A stretch of 64,000 nt of DNA, taken from the NCBI GenBank assembly GCA_017304475.1, contig JAFKKV010000019.1, forward strand, positions 62,001 through 126,000, in the 5' to 3' direction. The notes beneath the pieces were generated by a model. It did no database searches. It was given only the letters and a program-made list of their open reading frames with translations, and was not told the origin of the DNA. This document shows, in pieces, positions 37,303 through 47,445 of this stretch; positions within the stretch are counted from its first letter, which is position 1, and every line of letters begins with the position of its first letter. This DNA comes from Hyphomicrobiales bacterium (lineage in GTDB: Bacteria; Pseudomonadota; Alphaproteobacteria; Rhizobiales; Phreatobacteraceae). The position numbers and the translations under genes are program-made.

Positions 37303-37992
37303 TTCACCCGCTCCCCGCCGCGCCAAGACCTCGGCCGCCCGTTTCGAGATCGCCATCCGCTCGGCGATGAAGGGTTTCATCGCCTCCGTCACCGCACGGA
37401 CGGTCTCGGCCGGCGCCGATGACGGCGTGCCGCCGGCAAAGGGCGGCGCGGGGTCATATTCCATGCCGAGCTGGGCGCGCCGCGCCCGTTCCTCGCCGAA
37501 CAGCATGGCGGTCAATGTCAGGCCGAAATCGATGCCGGAGGTGACGCCGGCGCCGGTCACCCGGTTGCGGTCGACCACCACCCGCTGGTGAACCGGCTCG
37601 ACACCGAACAAGGCGAGCTGGTCGATCGACGACCAGTGGCAGGTGGCGCGATAGCCGGCCAGAAGGCCGGCCGCCGCCAGCACCAGCGATCCCGTGCAGA
37701 CCGAGGTGATCCAGGTCGCGCCCTCAGCCTGGTCACGCAGGAAATCCAGCGTCTCCTGGTCTTCCATCAGCCCCATCTGGCCAGGCCCCCCGGGCACGAA
37801 CAGGATGTCTGCCTGCGGGCAATCGGCGAAGGTCTTCGAGGGCACCAGGCGCAGCCCCGATGCGTCGCTGACCGGCTCGGCGGTCTTCCAGACCAGGTCG
37901 ACCGTGAGTTCCTTGAAACGGGTGAACACCTCGAACGGCCCGGTCAGGTCGAGCTGGGTCATGCGTGGGAAGGCGAGCATCACGACACGCAT
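37300..37992 (-). CDS. DJ-1/PfpI-family protein, isonitrile hydratase-like
   Basis: 230 residues. AFPRMTQLDLTGPFEVFTRF and FVPGGPGQMGLM are the early blocks, and ITSVCTGSLVLAAAGLLAGY carries the nucleophilic-elbow cysteine. ATCHWSSIDQL and TGAGVTSGIDFGLTL follow the InhA (isonitrile hydratase) branch of the GATase1-like fold. Some relatives are the N-terminal domains of AraC regulators, but no DNA-binding domain is present here. The start is uncertain. ATG 37992 has GGAG eight bases ahead; an ATG at 38049 would add a low-complexity leader. A membrane protein gene lies 63 bases upstream. Confidence 0.82.
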   Translation of the reverse strand: MRVVMLAFPRMTQLDLTGPFEVFTRFKELTVDLVWKTAEPVSDASGLRLVPSKTFADCPQADILFVPGGPGQMGLMEDQETLDFLRDQAEGATWITSVCTGSLVLAAAGLLAGYRATCHWSSIDQLALFGVEPVHQRVVVDRNRVTGAGVTSGIDFGLTLTAMLFGEERARRAQLGMEYDPAPPFAGGTPSSAPAETVRAVTEAMKPFIAERMAISKRAAEVLARRGAGE

Positions 37993-38055
37993 CGGCGGCA
38001 CTCCGGCAGGCGACGAGCCGGCGGGCCCGTCAGCGACGACATCAGGCATCAAGCA

Positions 38056-38601
38056 TCAGGCGGGCTGCCCGACGCGCGCAACATGGCCAACGACCAGCGC
38101 GGCGCGAAAATCGTCCATCGCCTCGGCCGAGGCGAAGGCGCGCTTCGGCACGATAATATAGAGCTGGTCGGTCTGATGGATCAGGAAATGCGCCGCGACC
38201 TCGCGCCATTTGAGATAATGCGACCAGGCGCGATGCGCTTGCGCCGAGGCGGTCGCGACGTCGAGACCATCGGGCGACCAGCTCAGCGTCACCTCTTCCC
38301 AGAGCGCCTTCTGCTGGCGAAAGTTCCGCCGCGCCTGGGCCGGCACGGTCCTGACCTGGATCAGGCCGACCAGGCCATAGATGACCGCCAGCATGACCGG
38401 CGCGCCGATCGTCACGAAACGGATTGTCGCAACCAGGGGATCGCCGACCGCCAGCAGGATCGCGCCGACGACGATCGCCGACAGCACGACGAAAGCCACC
38501 AGGCGCACGAACAGCTTGACGGTGAACAGCTGCGCCCGGCTGTTCGCCCGCGCCGCGGCCAGCACATCGCCTTCGGTCAAGGTGAAGCTGACCCGGTTCA
38601 T
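38056..38601 (-). CDS. YcxB-like membrane protein
   Basis: 181 residues. Two hydrophobic segments (about 33-53 and 60-82) are followed by a cytoplasmic domain (LSWSPDGLDVATASAQAHRA, then YLKWREVAAHFLIHQTDQLY and IIVPKRAFAS) that matches the YcxB-like C-terminal fold, a PH-like module. The function is unknown. It begins 14 bases after the stop of the dadA-like gene and is probably in one transcript with it. Confidence 0.78.
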   Translation of the reverse strand: MNRVSFTLTEGDVLAAARANSRAQLFTVKLFVRLVAFVVLSAIVVGAILLAVGDPLVATIRFVTIGAPVMLAVIYGLVGLIQVRTVPAQARRNFRQQKALWEEVTLSWSPDGLDVATASAQAHRAWSHYLKWREVAAHFLIHQTDQLYIIVPKRAFASAEAMDDFRAALVVGHVARVGQPA

Positions 38602-38614
38602 GCCGAATTCCCGC

Positions 38615-39862
38615 TCAGCTCCAGCGGCCCATCCGATAGGGCGTGAGGTCGACATGCGGCGGCTCGCCCGACATGGCCGAGAGCAGTGCCTTGGCCGTCG
38701 CCGGCCCGAGCGTGAAGCCCCAATGGCCGTGGCCGAAGGCGAACCACAGCCCCTCGTGACGCGGCGCCGGCCCGATGATCGGCCGCGAATCCGGCGTCGC
38801 CGGGCGCCGCCCCATCCAGGGTTCCGCTTCCACCGGCTCGCCGAGATCGAACAGCTCGCTCGCGGCACGGAAGGCGCGCCCCAGCTGCACCGGCGTCTTC
38901 GGCGCCTCGGCCAGCGCGATCTCGACCCCGGTGGTCAGCCGAATGCCCTGCTCCATCGGGCAGAGCACATAACCGACATCCTCGTCGCAAACCTGACGGG
39001 TCAGGAAGGCATTGCCCTTGGGCTGGTAGTGGCGGTGATAGCCGCGCTTGGCGGCGAGCGGCACCGAATAGCCGAATTTGCCGACGAGATCGCCGGACCA
39101 GACGCCGAGCGCCACCACCGCCTGGCGGGCGAGGATGCGCCCCTCGGCGGTCTCCACCGCGAAGCCCTCGGCCACCTTGGCGAGCGTCATGGCATCGCCC
39201 TTGGCGAGCTTGCCGCCGGCCGCGACGAAGGCCTCCGCATAGGCCTTGGTGACGCCGCCCGGGCTCGACACCGTGTCGGCATCCTGCTGCCAGATCGAGC
39301 CGGCGAAATCGCCTTTCAGATGGGGTTCCAGCTCCAGCGTCTCGCCCTTGCTGAGCTTGGTGCTGCGAAGGCCGAACTCCCGGGCCAGCGCCAGCCGGCG
39401 ATCCTGGGCATCGAGGCTCGCGCGGTGGCGATAGAATTCCAGCCAGCCGTCCTGGCGGAAGAACCGCTCGGCGCCGGCGATCCTGGCGAATTCGCGGTGG
39501 CTGCCGACGGCCTCGGCGAAGAACGGCCGCATGACGCGGGCCGTCTCCTCCAGCTTGTCGGGCGCCGACCAGCGCCAATAGTCGAACATCCAGCCGGCCA
39601 CCTTGGGCAGAGCCGAAACGTGGTAATGCGACGCGGTCTCGCCGTTCAGCGCATGTTTGAACAGCGTCGGCAGGTCGCGCGGCATCGCCACCGGATAGAG
39701 ATTGCCGCCGTCGATCACCCCGGAATTGCCGTAGCTCGTCTCCTCGCCCGGCCCGCGCCGGTCGACCAGCACCACGGAAAGACCGCGCCGGCGCGCCTCG
39801 AGCGCCGTGGAGACGCCGACCATGCCGGCGCCCAGAACCAAGACATCGTGGATTTCAGTCAT
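38615..39862 (-). CDS. dadA: D-amino acid dehydrogenase-like flavoprotein
   Basis: 415 residues, the usual size of DadA (small subunit). VLVLGAGMVGVSTALEARRR binds FAD. ETSYGNSGVIDGGNLYPVAM, HYHVSALPKVAGWMFDYWRW and the C-terminal GRRPATPDSRPIIGPAPRH and FGHGHWGFTLGPATAK blocks are those of DadA. It oxidises D-amino acids to keto acids and feeds electrons to the membrane chain. The frame is open upstream to 40171 but overlaps the start of rpe, so the ATG at 39862 is used. It diverges from rpe. Confidence 0.88.
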   Translation of the reverse strand: MTEIHDVLVLGAGMVGVSTALEARRRGLSVVLVDRRGPGEETSYGNSGVIDGGNLYPVAMPRDLPTLFKHALNGETASHYHVSALPKVAGWMFDYWRWSAPDKLEETARVMRPFFAEAVGSHREFARIAGAERFFRQDGWLEFYRHRASLDAQDRRLALAREFGLRSTKLSKGETLELEPHLKGDFAGSIWQQDADTVSSPGGVTKAYAEAFVAAGGKLAKGDAMTLAKVAEGFAVETAEGRILARQAVVALGVWSGDLVGKFGYSVPLAAKRGYHRHYQPKGNAFLTRQVCDEDVGYVLCPMEQGIRLTTGVEIALAEAPKTPVQLGRAFRAASELFDLGEPVEAEPWMGRRPATPDSRPIIGPAPRHEGLWFAFGHGHWGFTLGPATAKALLSAMSGEPPHVDLTPYRMGRWS

Positions 39863-39989
39863 CACCGGACCATCATTTTCATGCGGCCGCCACAGTGCCG
39901 TTTCGCAATGCGGCAGACAAGCGCGCAGCAGCTCCTCATTGCCCGCGCACCTTCCCGCATGGTACCGGCTCCGCGACATGGAGACCGCG

Positions 39990-40673
39990 ATGACCAAGCC
40001 CATCCTGATCGCCCCCTCGATCCTGGCCGCCGATTTCTCGAAACTCGGCGAGGAGGTGCGCGCCGTCGACGCCGCCGGCGCCGACTGGATCCATCTCGAC
40101 GTGATGGACGGCCATTTCGTGCCGAACATTTCGTTCGGGCCCGACGTGATCAAGGCCATGCGTCCGCACACGCATAAGGTCTTCGACGTGCATCTGATGA
40201 TCCAGCCGGCCGATCCCTATCTGGAAGCTTTCGCCAAGGCCGGCGCCGACATCATCACCGTCCATGCCGAGGCGGGCCCGCATTTGCACCGTTCGCTGCA
40301 GGCGATCCGCCAGCTGGGCAAGAAGGCCGGCGTCTCGCTCAACCCTTCGACGCCGGAAAGCGTGCTCGACTATGTGCTCGACATCACCGACCTGATCCTG
40401 GTCATGACGGTCAATCCGGGCTTCGGCGGCCAGGCCTTCATCGCCTCGCAGGTCGACAAGGTGGCGCGCATCAAGCAGATGATCGCCGGCCGCGACATCG
40501 TCATCGAGATCGACGGCGGCGTGACCGCCCAGACCGCCCCCCTGGTGGCGGCCGCCGGCGCCGACGTCCTGGTCGCCGGCTCCGCGGTGTTCAAGGGCGG
40601 CCCCGCGCATTACGCCGCCCATATCGAGGCGATCCGGGTCGCCGCCGACAGCGCCCGCGGCACGATGGTGTAG
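39990..40673 (+). CDS. rpe: Ribulose-phosphate 3-epimerase
   Basis: 227 residues, the standard size. APSILAADFSKLGEEV, DWIHLDVMDGHFVPNISFG, VMTVNPGFGGQAFI and IEIDGGVTAQTAP hold the metal ligands (two His, two Asp) and the phosphate loop of this TIM barrel. It interconverts ribulose 5-phosphate and xylulose 5-phosphate in the pentose phosphate and Calvin cycles. The ATG at 39990 has GGAG six bases upstream; an ATG 12 bases earlier is possible. No Calvin cycle genes are adjacent. Confidence 0.96.
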   Translation: MTKPILIAPSILAADFSKLGEEVRAVDAAGADWIHLDVMDGHFVPNISFGPDVIKAMRPHTHKVFDVHLMIQPADPYLEAFAKAGADIITVHAEAGPHLHRSLQAIRQLGKKAGVSLNPSTPESVLDYVLDITDLILVMTVNPGFGGQAFIASQVDKVARIKQMIAGRDIVIEIDGGVTAQTAPLVAAAGADVLVAGSAVFKGGPAHYAAHIEAIRVAADSARGTMV

Positions 40674-40760
40674 AGAGCGGCGGGGCGATTTGCCGCCGGG
40701 TGAGGCGGGCAGCAGCACGTCATCGCGCCGGTCCGTCCAGCACATATCCGCCAAAAGCCA

Positions 40761-40808
40761 TTCTCGTCCTGGCCGGGCTTGTCCCGGCCACCCACGAATT
40801 CAGCCCGG
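40761..40808 (+). repeat. REP-like palindromic repeat, copy 3
   Basis: TTCTCGTCCTGGCCGGGCTT then GTCCCGGCCACCCACGAATT, nearly the same as the copy at 13496. Confidence 0.85.
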
Positions 40809-40863
40809 GCGGCCCTCGCCGAGCCCAGCTGAATTCTCTGCGGAGCCGTTCGGAACAAAAGTC

Positions 40864-40895
40864 GTGGATGCCCGGGACAAGCCCGGGCAAGACGA
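40864..40895 (-). repeat. REP-like palindromic repeat, copy 4 (inverted)
   Basis: GTGGATGCCCGGGACAAGCC then CGGGCAAGACGA; its complement reads TCGTCTTGCCCGGGCTTGTC, the same unit in the opposite direction. Together with copy 3 it forms a paired arrangement. Confidence 0.85.
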
Positions 40896-41025
40896 TGCGT
40901 GGACCGCACGCCTTTCTCGACCACGAGGGCTCAGGCATCCTCCATCGCCGGTCGCCGAACACCTCCCTCCCCCTGCCCCAAGGTGATTCAGACCCCGTCA
41001 ACGGCTGGCCGGTAAGCTTCCGGAC

Positions 41026-41673
41026 ATGGCGACGACTCAGGCAGCGAATGTTCAGGAGAACGGTGCGGACGAGGCTGGCGAGGCGCCGGTTCGCCGGCCC
41101 CGGCGACCGCGTGCGGCCGCCAATCCCGCGGCGGCCCCCAGGCGCGCGGCCAAGCCGGCGCCGACGAAAGCGGTCGCCGCGAAACCGGCAAGCGCCCGCA
41201 ATGACGGCCCGTGGCGGCGCGCGCTGAAGGTCGGCTTCTGGGTCATGCTGGTGGCCATCGCCGCTGCCGCGACGCTGGCGATCCGCGCCGGCCATGCCCC
41301 CTCCTGGCGCAGCCTTTCGGTCGTCTGCCTGCAGGCGGTGCCGTTATGGCCCGGCATGGCGCTATTCTGGCGTTGCCTGGAGGCCCTGCGCGACCGTTTC
41401 GCCGGCGCGCCCCTGGCGCTGTGGCTTGGTCTCGCCCTGATCGGCGCCGCCGCCACCATGCTGATCGCGCCCGGCATCGTCTTCGCCATCCATTCCCGCT
41501 CGCTGGCCATTGCCGAGGATCTCGACGGCGAAATGACCGTCTGGCATCACCTTTTCGGCCTCGGCTATGCCTTCTCGCTTTATGTCGCCACCGCGTTCCG
41601 GCTCTGGTGGCCCTGGGGCGCCCTGCTGCCGGTCATGGTGACGGGGCTGTTCTGGCGCGCCCACCGGCGCTGA
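41026..41673 (+). CDS. Hypothetical membrane protein with basic Ala/Pro-rich N-terminus
   Basis: 215 residues, not recognised. Residues 1-63 are disordered, rich in Ala, Arg, Pro and Lys (RRPRRPRAAANPAAAPRR), and resemble nucleic-acid-binding tails. Four hydrophobic segments follow (about 70-88, 97-115, 128-152, 172-190), with an IHSRSLAIAEDLDGEMTVWH loop between the third and fourth. It is 52 bases from the DUF2259 gene on the same strand. Confidence 0.6.
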   Translation: MATTQAANVQENGADEAGEAPVRRPRRPRAAANPAAAPRRAAKPAPTKAVAAKPASARNDGPWRRALKVGFWVMLVAIAAAATLAIRAGHAPSWRSLSVVCLQAVPLWPGMALFWRCLEALRDRFAGAPLALWLGLALIGAAATMLIAPGIVFAIHSRSLAIAEDLDGEMTVWHHLFGLGYAFSLYVATAFRLWWPWGALLPVMVTGLFWRAHRR

Positions 41674-41724
41674 TTGCCGGACCGCAGCGCTCCTGTCAGG
41701 GTGTGACCTGACCGGGAGACGTGG

Positions 41725-42429
41725 ATGATCCGCAGGCTGACGCTGCTCTGGGCCGTGCTGGCCTCCGTCCCGGCGGCGGCGGGCGATATCGCGACCCGCT
41801 CCATTCTCGGCTTCAATGCCGATGGCAGCCGCTTCGCCTTCGAGGAATATGGCACCGCCGACGGAAGCGGTTTTCCCTATGCCACTATCTATGTCGTCGA
41901 CACCGCGCGCGACGCCTGGGTGCCGGGCACGCCGATACGCATCCGCCTCGAGGACGAGACGAAGACGGTCGCCGAGGCCCGCGCCGCGGCCGCCGCCCGC
42001 GCCCGGCCGCTGCTGCCGGGCCTCTCGTCTCCTGGCGAACTGGTGGCGAGCAATCCCATCTCCGAGCTTTCGGCCGATCCGCATCGCGTCCGCTTCGTGC
42101 CGCGGGTCGTGCATCCGCCTGTCGACCCGCCGATCACCTTGGAACTGACAGAACATGGCCTGCCCTCGCCATCGCCCTATGACGAGATCAACGGCTTTCG
42201 GCTGGTGCTGAAAAGCGGCGAGGCCACGCGTCTCCTGCATGAGGACAAGGCCATCCCGCCGAGCCGGGGCCTTCCGTTCAACTATCGAATTGCCGACGTG
42301 ATCACCTACCATCCGCCCGTCGGGACCAATGCCGCGCCGATCCTGGTCGTGCTGATCCTGGTCCTGGCCAAGGGTTTCGAGACCCCCGACGGCCGCTACC
42401 TGGCCGTGGCGACCAGGCTTGCCCACTGA
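41725..42429 (+). CDS. Exported DUF2259 domain protein
   Basis: 234 residues. The signal peptide is cut near PAAAGD. ATRSILGFNADGSRFAFEEY and the following YATIYVVDTARDAWVPGTPI are the conserved opening of DUF2259 (predicted secreted proteins of alphaproteobacteria). The rest contains an Arg/Ala-rich helix and ends in short strands (VLVLAKGFETPDGRYLAVA). The role is unknown. Confidence 0.8.
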   Translation: MIRRLTLLWAVLASVPAAAGDIATRSILGFNADGSRFAFEEYGTADGSGFPYATIYVVDTARDAWVPGTPIRIRLEDETKTVAEARAAAAARARPLLPGLSSPGELVASNPISELSADPHRVRFVPRVVHPPVDPPITLELTEHGLPSPSPYDEINGFRLVLKSGEATRLLHEDKAIPPSRGLPFNYRIADVITYHPPVGTNAAPILVVLILVLAKGFETPDGRYLAVATRLAH

Positions 42430-42509
42430 GGCGCATACTTGCGGATTTGCCGGGATGGCGCGCGCCTGCTAGACCGCGCGCTATCCCCTTTGTCCGCCGA
42501 GGCCCCGCG

Positions 42510-43817
<1,308 letters not shown>

Positions 43818-43821
43818 TCCC

Positions 43822-44376
43822 ATGCGCACCGCCGACGCCGATATCCTGATCGTTCCCGGCTACACCAATTCCGGCGACGACCATTGGCAGTCGCGTTGGG
43901 AGGCCAAGCTGCCGACGGCCCATCGGGTCAATCTCGGTGATTGGCACAAGCCCGAAAAGGCGCGCTGGGTCGACAGCCTGGCGACGGCGGTCGCGTCCTG
44001 CACGCGCCCGGTCGTGCTGGTTGCCCATTCGCTCGGCGTCATCACGGTCGCCCACGCGGCGCCGCTGTTTCCGGCAGGCGTCGTCCACGGCGCCTTCCTG
44101 GTCTCGATGCCCGATATCGAGCGGGGCGCCGACATATCCGAGGTCGAGCGGGCCTTCGCGCCGATCCCGCGCGAGCCCCTGCCCTTTCCCTCGGTACTGA
44201 TCGCCAGCCGCAACGATCCCCATTGCAGCTTCGAGCGCGCCGAGGATTTCGGCTATTCCTGGGGATCGGCCATGTCGGACGCGGGCGAAGCCGGCCATAT
44301 CAACGCGGCATCCGGCCATGGACCCTGGCCGGAAGGCTTGATGCGGTTCGCCGGCTTCATGAAGACGCTCGGCTGA
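43822..44376 (+). CDS. RBBP9/YdeN-type alpha/beta hydrolase
   Basis: 184 residues. DILIVPGYTNSGDDHWQSRW is the typical opening, VVLVAHSLGVITVAHAA gives the catalytic Ser, SVLIASRNDPHCSFERAEDF the Asp, and AGHINAASGHGPWPEG the His. Members of this family are small serine hydrolases of unknown natural substrate. It is translationally close to purB (five bases) and probably shares its mRNA. Confidence 0.88.
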   Translation: MRTADADILIVPGYTNSGDDHWQSRWEAKLPTAHRVNLGDWHKPEKARWVDSLATAVASCTRPVVLVAHSLGVITVAHAAPLFPAGVVHGAFLVSMPDIERGADISEVERAFAPIPREPLPFPSVLIASRNDPHCSFERAEDFGYSWGSAMSDAGEAGHINAASGHGPWPEGLMRFAGFMKTLG

Positions 44377-44432
44377 CCAAGAACGCCGGCGGACGAAAAA
44401 CGCCGGCGGACTTGGGCGCTCCGGTCCGCGGT

Positions 44433-45212
44433 TCAGCCGCGGACCACCTTGAGGGCCGCCTGCGCGCCGCCACGGATGATGATGGCGTCGTTGACGAGCG
44501 TGATGAAGCCCCAGCCCTGGCTTGCCAGCTCCTTGGCCTTCTCGAAGCTCGGCGCATAGCAGCCGGTGAGCTTGCCGGCCTTTTTCGCCGCCTTCATGAT
44601 CTTGTCGAAGGCATCGACCACCACCTCGTTGTTCGGGTCGAGCTTGGCGCCCTTGAGCAAGGTGATCGACAGGTCCGAGGGACCGGCGAAGACGCCGTCA
44701 ATGCCCGGCACGGCCAGGATGTCGTCGACCGCGGCGAGCGCCGCCGTGGTTTCGATCATCGCCAGCGTCACCGTCATCTTATTGGCCTGTTGCAGATATT
44801 CCTGCGGGCCGAGGCCGGTGAGCTGCTGGAACCGGTTGCCGCCCCAGGAACGGTCGCCGAGCGGCGGATATTTGGTCGCGGAGGCGAAGCGCTTGGCGTC
44901 GGCGACCGAATTGATCATCGGCGCGATGATGATCTCGGCGCCGACATCGAGCAGCCGGGCCGCGCCGCCGAAATCCTCCAGCGCGATGCGGACACCGGCC
45001 GGCTTGCCGGCATGGTTGACCGCCGAAATGCCGCGCATGGCGCCCATCAGGTCGATCGAGGAATGCTGCATGTCGAAGGTGACGGCGTCGAAGCCTTCGC
45101 GCGCGATGGCGTCGGCGATCAGCGGCTCGGGCATGCTCAGCCAGGCGGTGAACAGGCTCTCGCCGGCGCGCAGCCGCTCAGCCAGCGTGTAGGGTTTCGG
45201 CGTCTCGTGCAT
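44433..45212 (-). CDS. HpcH/HpaI-family aldolase
   Basis: 259 residues. LRAGESLFTAWLSMPEPLIA, FDAVTFDMQHSSID, PLGDRSWGGNR, MIETTAALAAVDDIL and VFAGPSDLSITL are the blocks of class II pyruvate aldolases. The Glu and Asp of the fourth and fifth blocks bind the metal, and the Arg lies early. The family cleaves 4-hydroxy-2-keto acids to pyruvate and an aldehyde, as in homoprotocatechuate or rhamnonate breakdown; the substrate is not clear. GGAGG lies five bases before the ATG at 45212. It diverges from murI. Confidence 0.9.
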   Translation of the reverse strand: MHETPKPYTLAERLRAGESLFTAWLSMPEPLIADAIAREGFDAVTFDMQHSSIDLMGAMRGISAVNHAGKPAGVRIALEDFGGAARLLDVGAEIIIAPMINSVADAKRFASATKYPPLGDRSWGGNRFQQLTGLGPQEYLQQANKMTVTLAMIETTAALAAVDDILAVPGIDGVFAGPSDLSITLLKGAKLDPNNEVVVDAFDKIMKAAKKAGKLTGCYAPSFEKAKELASQGWGFITLVNDAIIIRGGAQAALKVVRG

Positions 45213-45408
45213 CAAATCCTCCCGAGGTTTTCATCGATTAAGTGGCCGGGATTGGATCGATCCGTCAACGCCAAGATGGCGCGCAGCAGCGATGTTTTCG
45301 GCCGGTTGTGCGCAGGCGTCCCGGCCCGCGGGCGGGACCACGCCCACGCTGGCAAAAACTTAACGCTTTTCAACCAAAATCCGGCCAATTGTCGCGTGAA
45401 GGTTCGTG

Positions 45409-46326
45409 ATGCGTATCACCTTCGACCCCAAGTCCCGGGATCTCGGGCCGTTCGGCCGGACACCCTTCGACCCCTTTGCCGGCATGCACCAGACCATCAA
45501 GCCGAACCCCGACATCGCCTCGCGCGCGCCGACCATTCTCGTCTTCGATTCCGGCCTCGGCGGGCTCACCGTCCATCGCGAGATCGCCAAGGCGCGGCCC
45601 GACGCGCGCTTCATCTATTGCGCCGACGATGCCGCCTTTCCTTATGGCCGGCTCGATGAAGGCCATCTGATCGCCCGGGTCCTTGCCGTCATGGAGCGGC
45701 TGATCGCCGCCCACCGGCCGGACTGCGTGGTAATCGCCTGCAACACCGCCTCCACCCTGGTCATGCCGCATCTGCGCCAGCGCTTCGCCCTGCCCTTCGT
45801 CGGCACGGTGCCGGCGATCAAGCCGGCCTGCGAGCAATCGGTCTCGCGCCTGGTCAGCGTGCTCGCCACGCCCGGAACGGTCGCGCGCGACTATACAAGG
45901 GCGCTGATCGCCGAATTCGGTCTCGGCTGCGCCGTGACGCTGGTCGGCTCGCCTCACCTCGCAAGCCTCGCCGAGGCGGTGATGCGCGGCGAGCCCGCCG
46001 ACGAAGCCGCGATAGCCGCCGAGATCGCGCCCTGCTTCGTCGTCGATGGCGGCCGGCGCACCGATTCGGTCGTGCTGGCCTGCACCCATTACCCACTGCT
46101 GGTCGAGACCTTCAGGCGCGCGGCGCCCTTCCCGGTGACCTGGATCGATCCCGCGCCGGCCATTGCGCGCCGGGTCGTGCAACTGCTTGGGCCGGCCCGT
46201 CACGCGGCCAATCGGCCGCCCGGCATGGCGCTGCTGACCGATGGCGGCGCCCTCGGCGCGCTGACCGCCGTCTTTTCCGGCTTCGGCCTCGGCGAAACCC
46301 TGGTCGATCCGCTGCCGCTTCATTGA
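45409..46326 (+). CDS. murI: Glutamate racemase
   Basis: 305 residues. ILVFDSGLGGLTVHREI is the opening glycine-rich loop. The two catalytic cysteines are in VIACNTASTLVMPHL and LACTHYPLLVETF, and YCADDAAFPYG and ATPGTVARDYT are also conserved. It makes D-glutamate for peptidoglycan. The ATG at 45409 has GAAGG six bases upstream and gives an N-terminal extension of about 40 residues before the core. ATG 45484 would shorten it and cannot be excluded. Confidence 0.93.
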   Translation: MRITFDPKSRDLGPFGRTPFDPFAGMHQTIKPNPDIASRAPTILVFDSGLGGLTVHREIAKARPDARFIYCADDAAFPYGRLDEGHLIARVLAVMERLIAAHRPDCVVIACNTASTLVMPHLRQRFALPFVGTVPAIKPACEQSVSRLVSVLATPGTVARDYTRALIAEFGLGCAVTLVGSPHLASLAEAVMRGEPADEAAIAAEIAPCFVVDGGRRTDSVVLACTHYPLLVETFRRAAPFPVTWIDPAPAIARRVVQLLGPARHAANRPPGMALLTDGGALGALTAVFSGFGLGETLVDPLPLH

Positions 46327-46432
46327 CATCGCCGGCCGGTGTCGTTATGGACGCCGCTTCTCGACGGATCGCTCTCGGGCGAACCGCTGGGATTTTGCGC
46401 ACCCGCGATCGGGCTTCGGTCTGGTCTGTCGT

Positions 46433-46469
46433 GTTCTCTTTCAGGGAACAAGAGGAGGGCGCGTCTCCT
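46433..46469 (+). promoter_or_regulatory. Hairpin-forming rpsD leader
   Basis: Two small inverted repeats, GTTCTC / GGGAAC (one mismatch) and AGGAG / CTCCT, lie 30-65 bases before the rpsD start. Autoregulation of S4 through mRNA structure is known in other bacteria. Here it is only a possibility from position and shape. Confidence 0.25.
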
Positions 46470-46497
46470 ATCGAACCAAAACGACAAGGGACACGCG

Positions 46498-47115
46498 ATG
46501 TCGAAGCGTCACGCCGCCAAGTATAAAATTGACCGCCGGATGGGCCAGAATATCTGGGGTCGTCCGAAGAGCCCGGTCAACCGCCGCGAATATGGCCCGG
46601 GCCAGCACGGCCAGCGCCGCAAGAGCAAGCTCTCGGACTTCGGCACCCAGCTGAAGGCCAAGCAGAAGCTCAAGGGCTATTACGGCAACATTTCCGAGAA
46701 GCAGTTCCACGCGACCTATACCGAGGCCGTGCGGGTGAAGGGCGATACCGGTGAGAACCTGATCGGCCTGCTCGAGCGCCGCCTGGACGCGGTCGTCTAT
46801 CGCGCCAAGTTCGTGCCGACCGTGTTCGCCGCGCGCCAGTTCGTCAACCACGGCCACATCAAGGTCAATGGTCGCCGCGTCAACATCCCGTCCTACAAGG
46901 TCAAGGTCGGCGACGTGATCGAGGTCAAGGAAGCCTCGCGCCAGATGATCCTGGTGATGGAAGCCGTCCAGTCCGGCGAGCGCGACGTTCCCGACTACCT
47001 GAGCGTCGACCACGGCAAGATGAGCGCCACCCTGGCCCGCATCCCGACCCTGTCGGAAGTGCCCTACGCGGTTCAGATGGAACCCTCGCTGGTCGTCGAA
47101 TTCTATTCGCGCTGA
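46498..47115 (+). CDS. rpsD: 30S ribosomal protein S4
   Basis: 205 residues, matching alphaproteobacterial S4. MSKRHAAKYKIDRRMGQNIW, then PVNRREYGPGQHGQRRKSKL and the S4 RNA-binding domain LERRLDAVVYRAKFVPTVFA ... FVNHGHIKVNGRRVNIPSYK. It binds 16S rRNA early in assembly of the small subunit. The zinc cysteines of some S4 proteins are absent, as usual in this class. It stands alone and is closed by a strong terminator. Confidence 0.98.
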   Translation: MSKRHAAKYKIDRRMGQNIWGRPKSPVNRREYGPGQHGQRRKSKLSDFGTQLKAKQKLKGYYGNISEKQFHATYTEAVRVKGDTGENLIGLLERRLDAVVYRAKFVPTVFAARQFVNHGHIKVNGRRVNIPSYKVKVGDVIEVKEASRQMILVMEAVQSGERDVPDYLSVDHGKMSATLARIPTLSEVPYAVQMEPSLVVEFYSR

Positions 47116-47143
47116 TCGGTTTCAGCGAACGAGACTGCAAAAA

Positions 47144-47168
47144 GGCCGCTCTTCGGAGCGGCCTTTTT
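47144..47168 (+). terminator. Intrinsic terminator after rpsD
   Basis: Stem GGCCGCTC / GAGCGGCC with a TTCG tetraloop, five A before and five T after, so it can act in both directions. It begins 28 bases after the rpsD stop. Confidence 0.93.
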
Positions 47169-47230
47169 CGTTTGAGATCATGTATCCGAAGCGACGACGA
47201 AACGGCCCGACGGACTGCAGGAAAAGCACT

Positions 47231-47434
47231 ACGTCATCCCCAAGGCAAAGCAATTGCTTTGCCGGGGCGAGCGAAGCGAGGGAAGGGGATCCAGGGGCTG
47301 CAAGGCTGAAATCTCGACACTGCAAAATCCCGACCTGCAGTGCCTTCCGCGCCGGATCATGCGCTGAAAGCGCGGCCACGTGGCCCCTGGATCCCCTTCC
47401 CTCCTTCGCTGCGCTCAGTCGCCGGGGATGACGT
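47231..47434. repeat. 204-bp MITE-like inverted-repeat element
   Basis: The ends are ACGTCATCCCC and GGGGATGACGT, an 11-bp perfect terminal inverted repeat. Inside, GAAGGGGATCCAGGGGC is mirrored by GCCCCTGGATCCCCTTCC, and GCGAGCGAAGCGAGGGA by TCCTTCGCTGCGCTCAGTCG. No open frame for a transposase is seen. It fills the 330-base space between rpsD and the GST gene (47116-47445) apart from the terminator. Similar GTCATCCCC-ended units are common in Rhizobiales, to my recollection. Confidence 0.75.
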
Positions 47435-47445
47435 ATTGTGCCGCC

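Larger units (their letters stand above)
40674..41025. other. Intergenic stretch with inverted REP-like pair
   Basis: About 350 bases with no gene. It carries two copies of the REP-like repeat facing each other (40761-40808 and 40864-40895), so the transcript could fold into a long hairpin after rpe. Nothing else is recognised. Confidence 0.7.
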
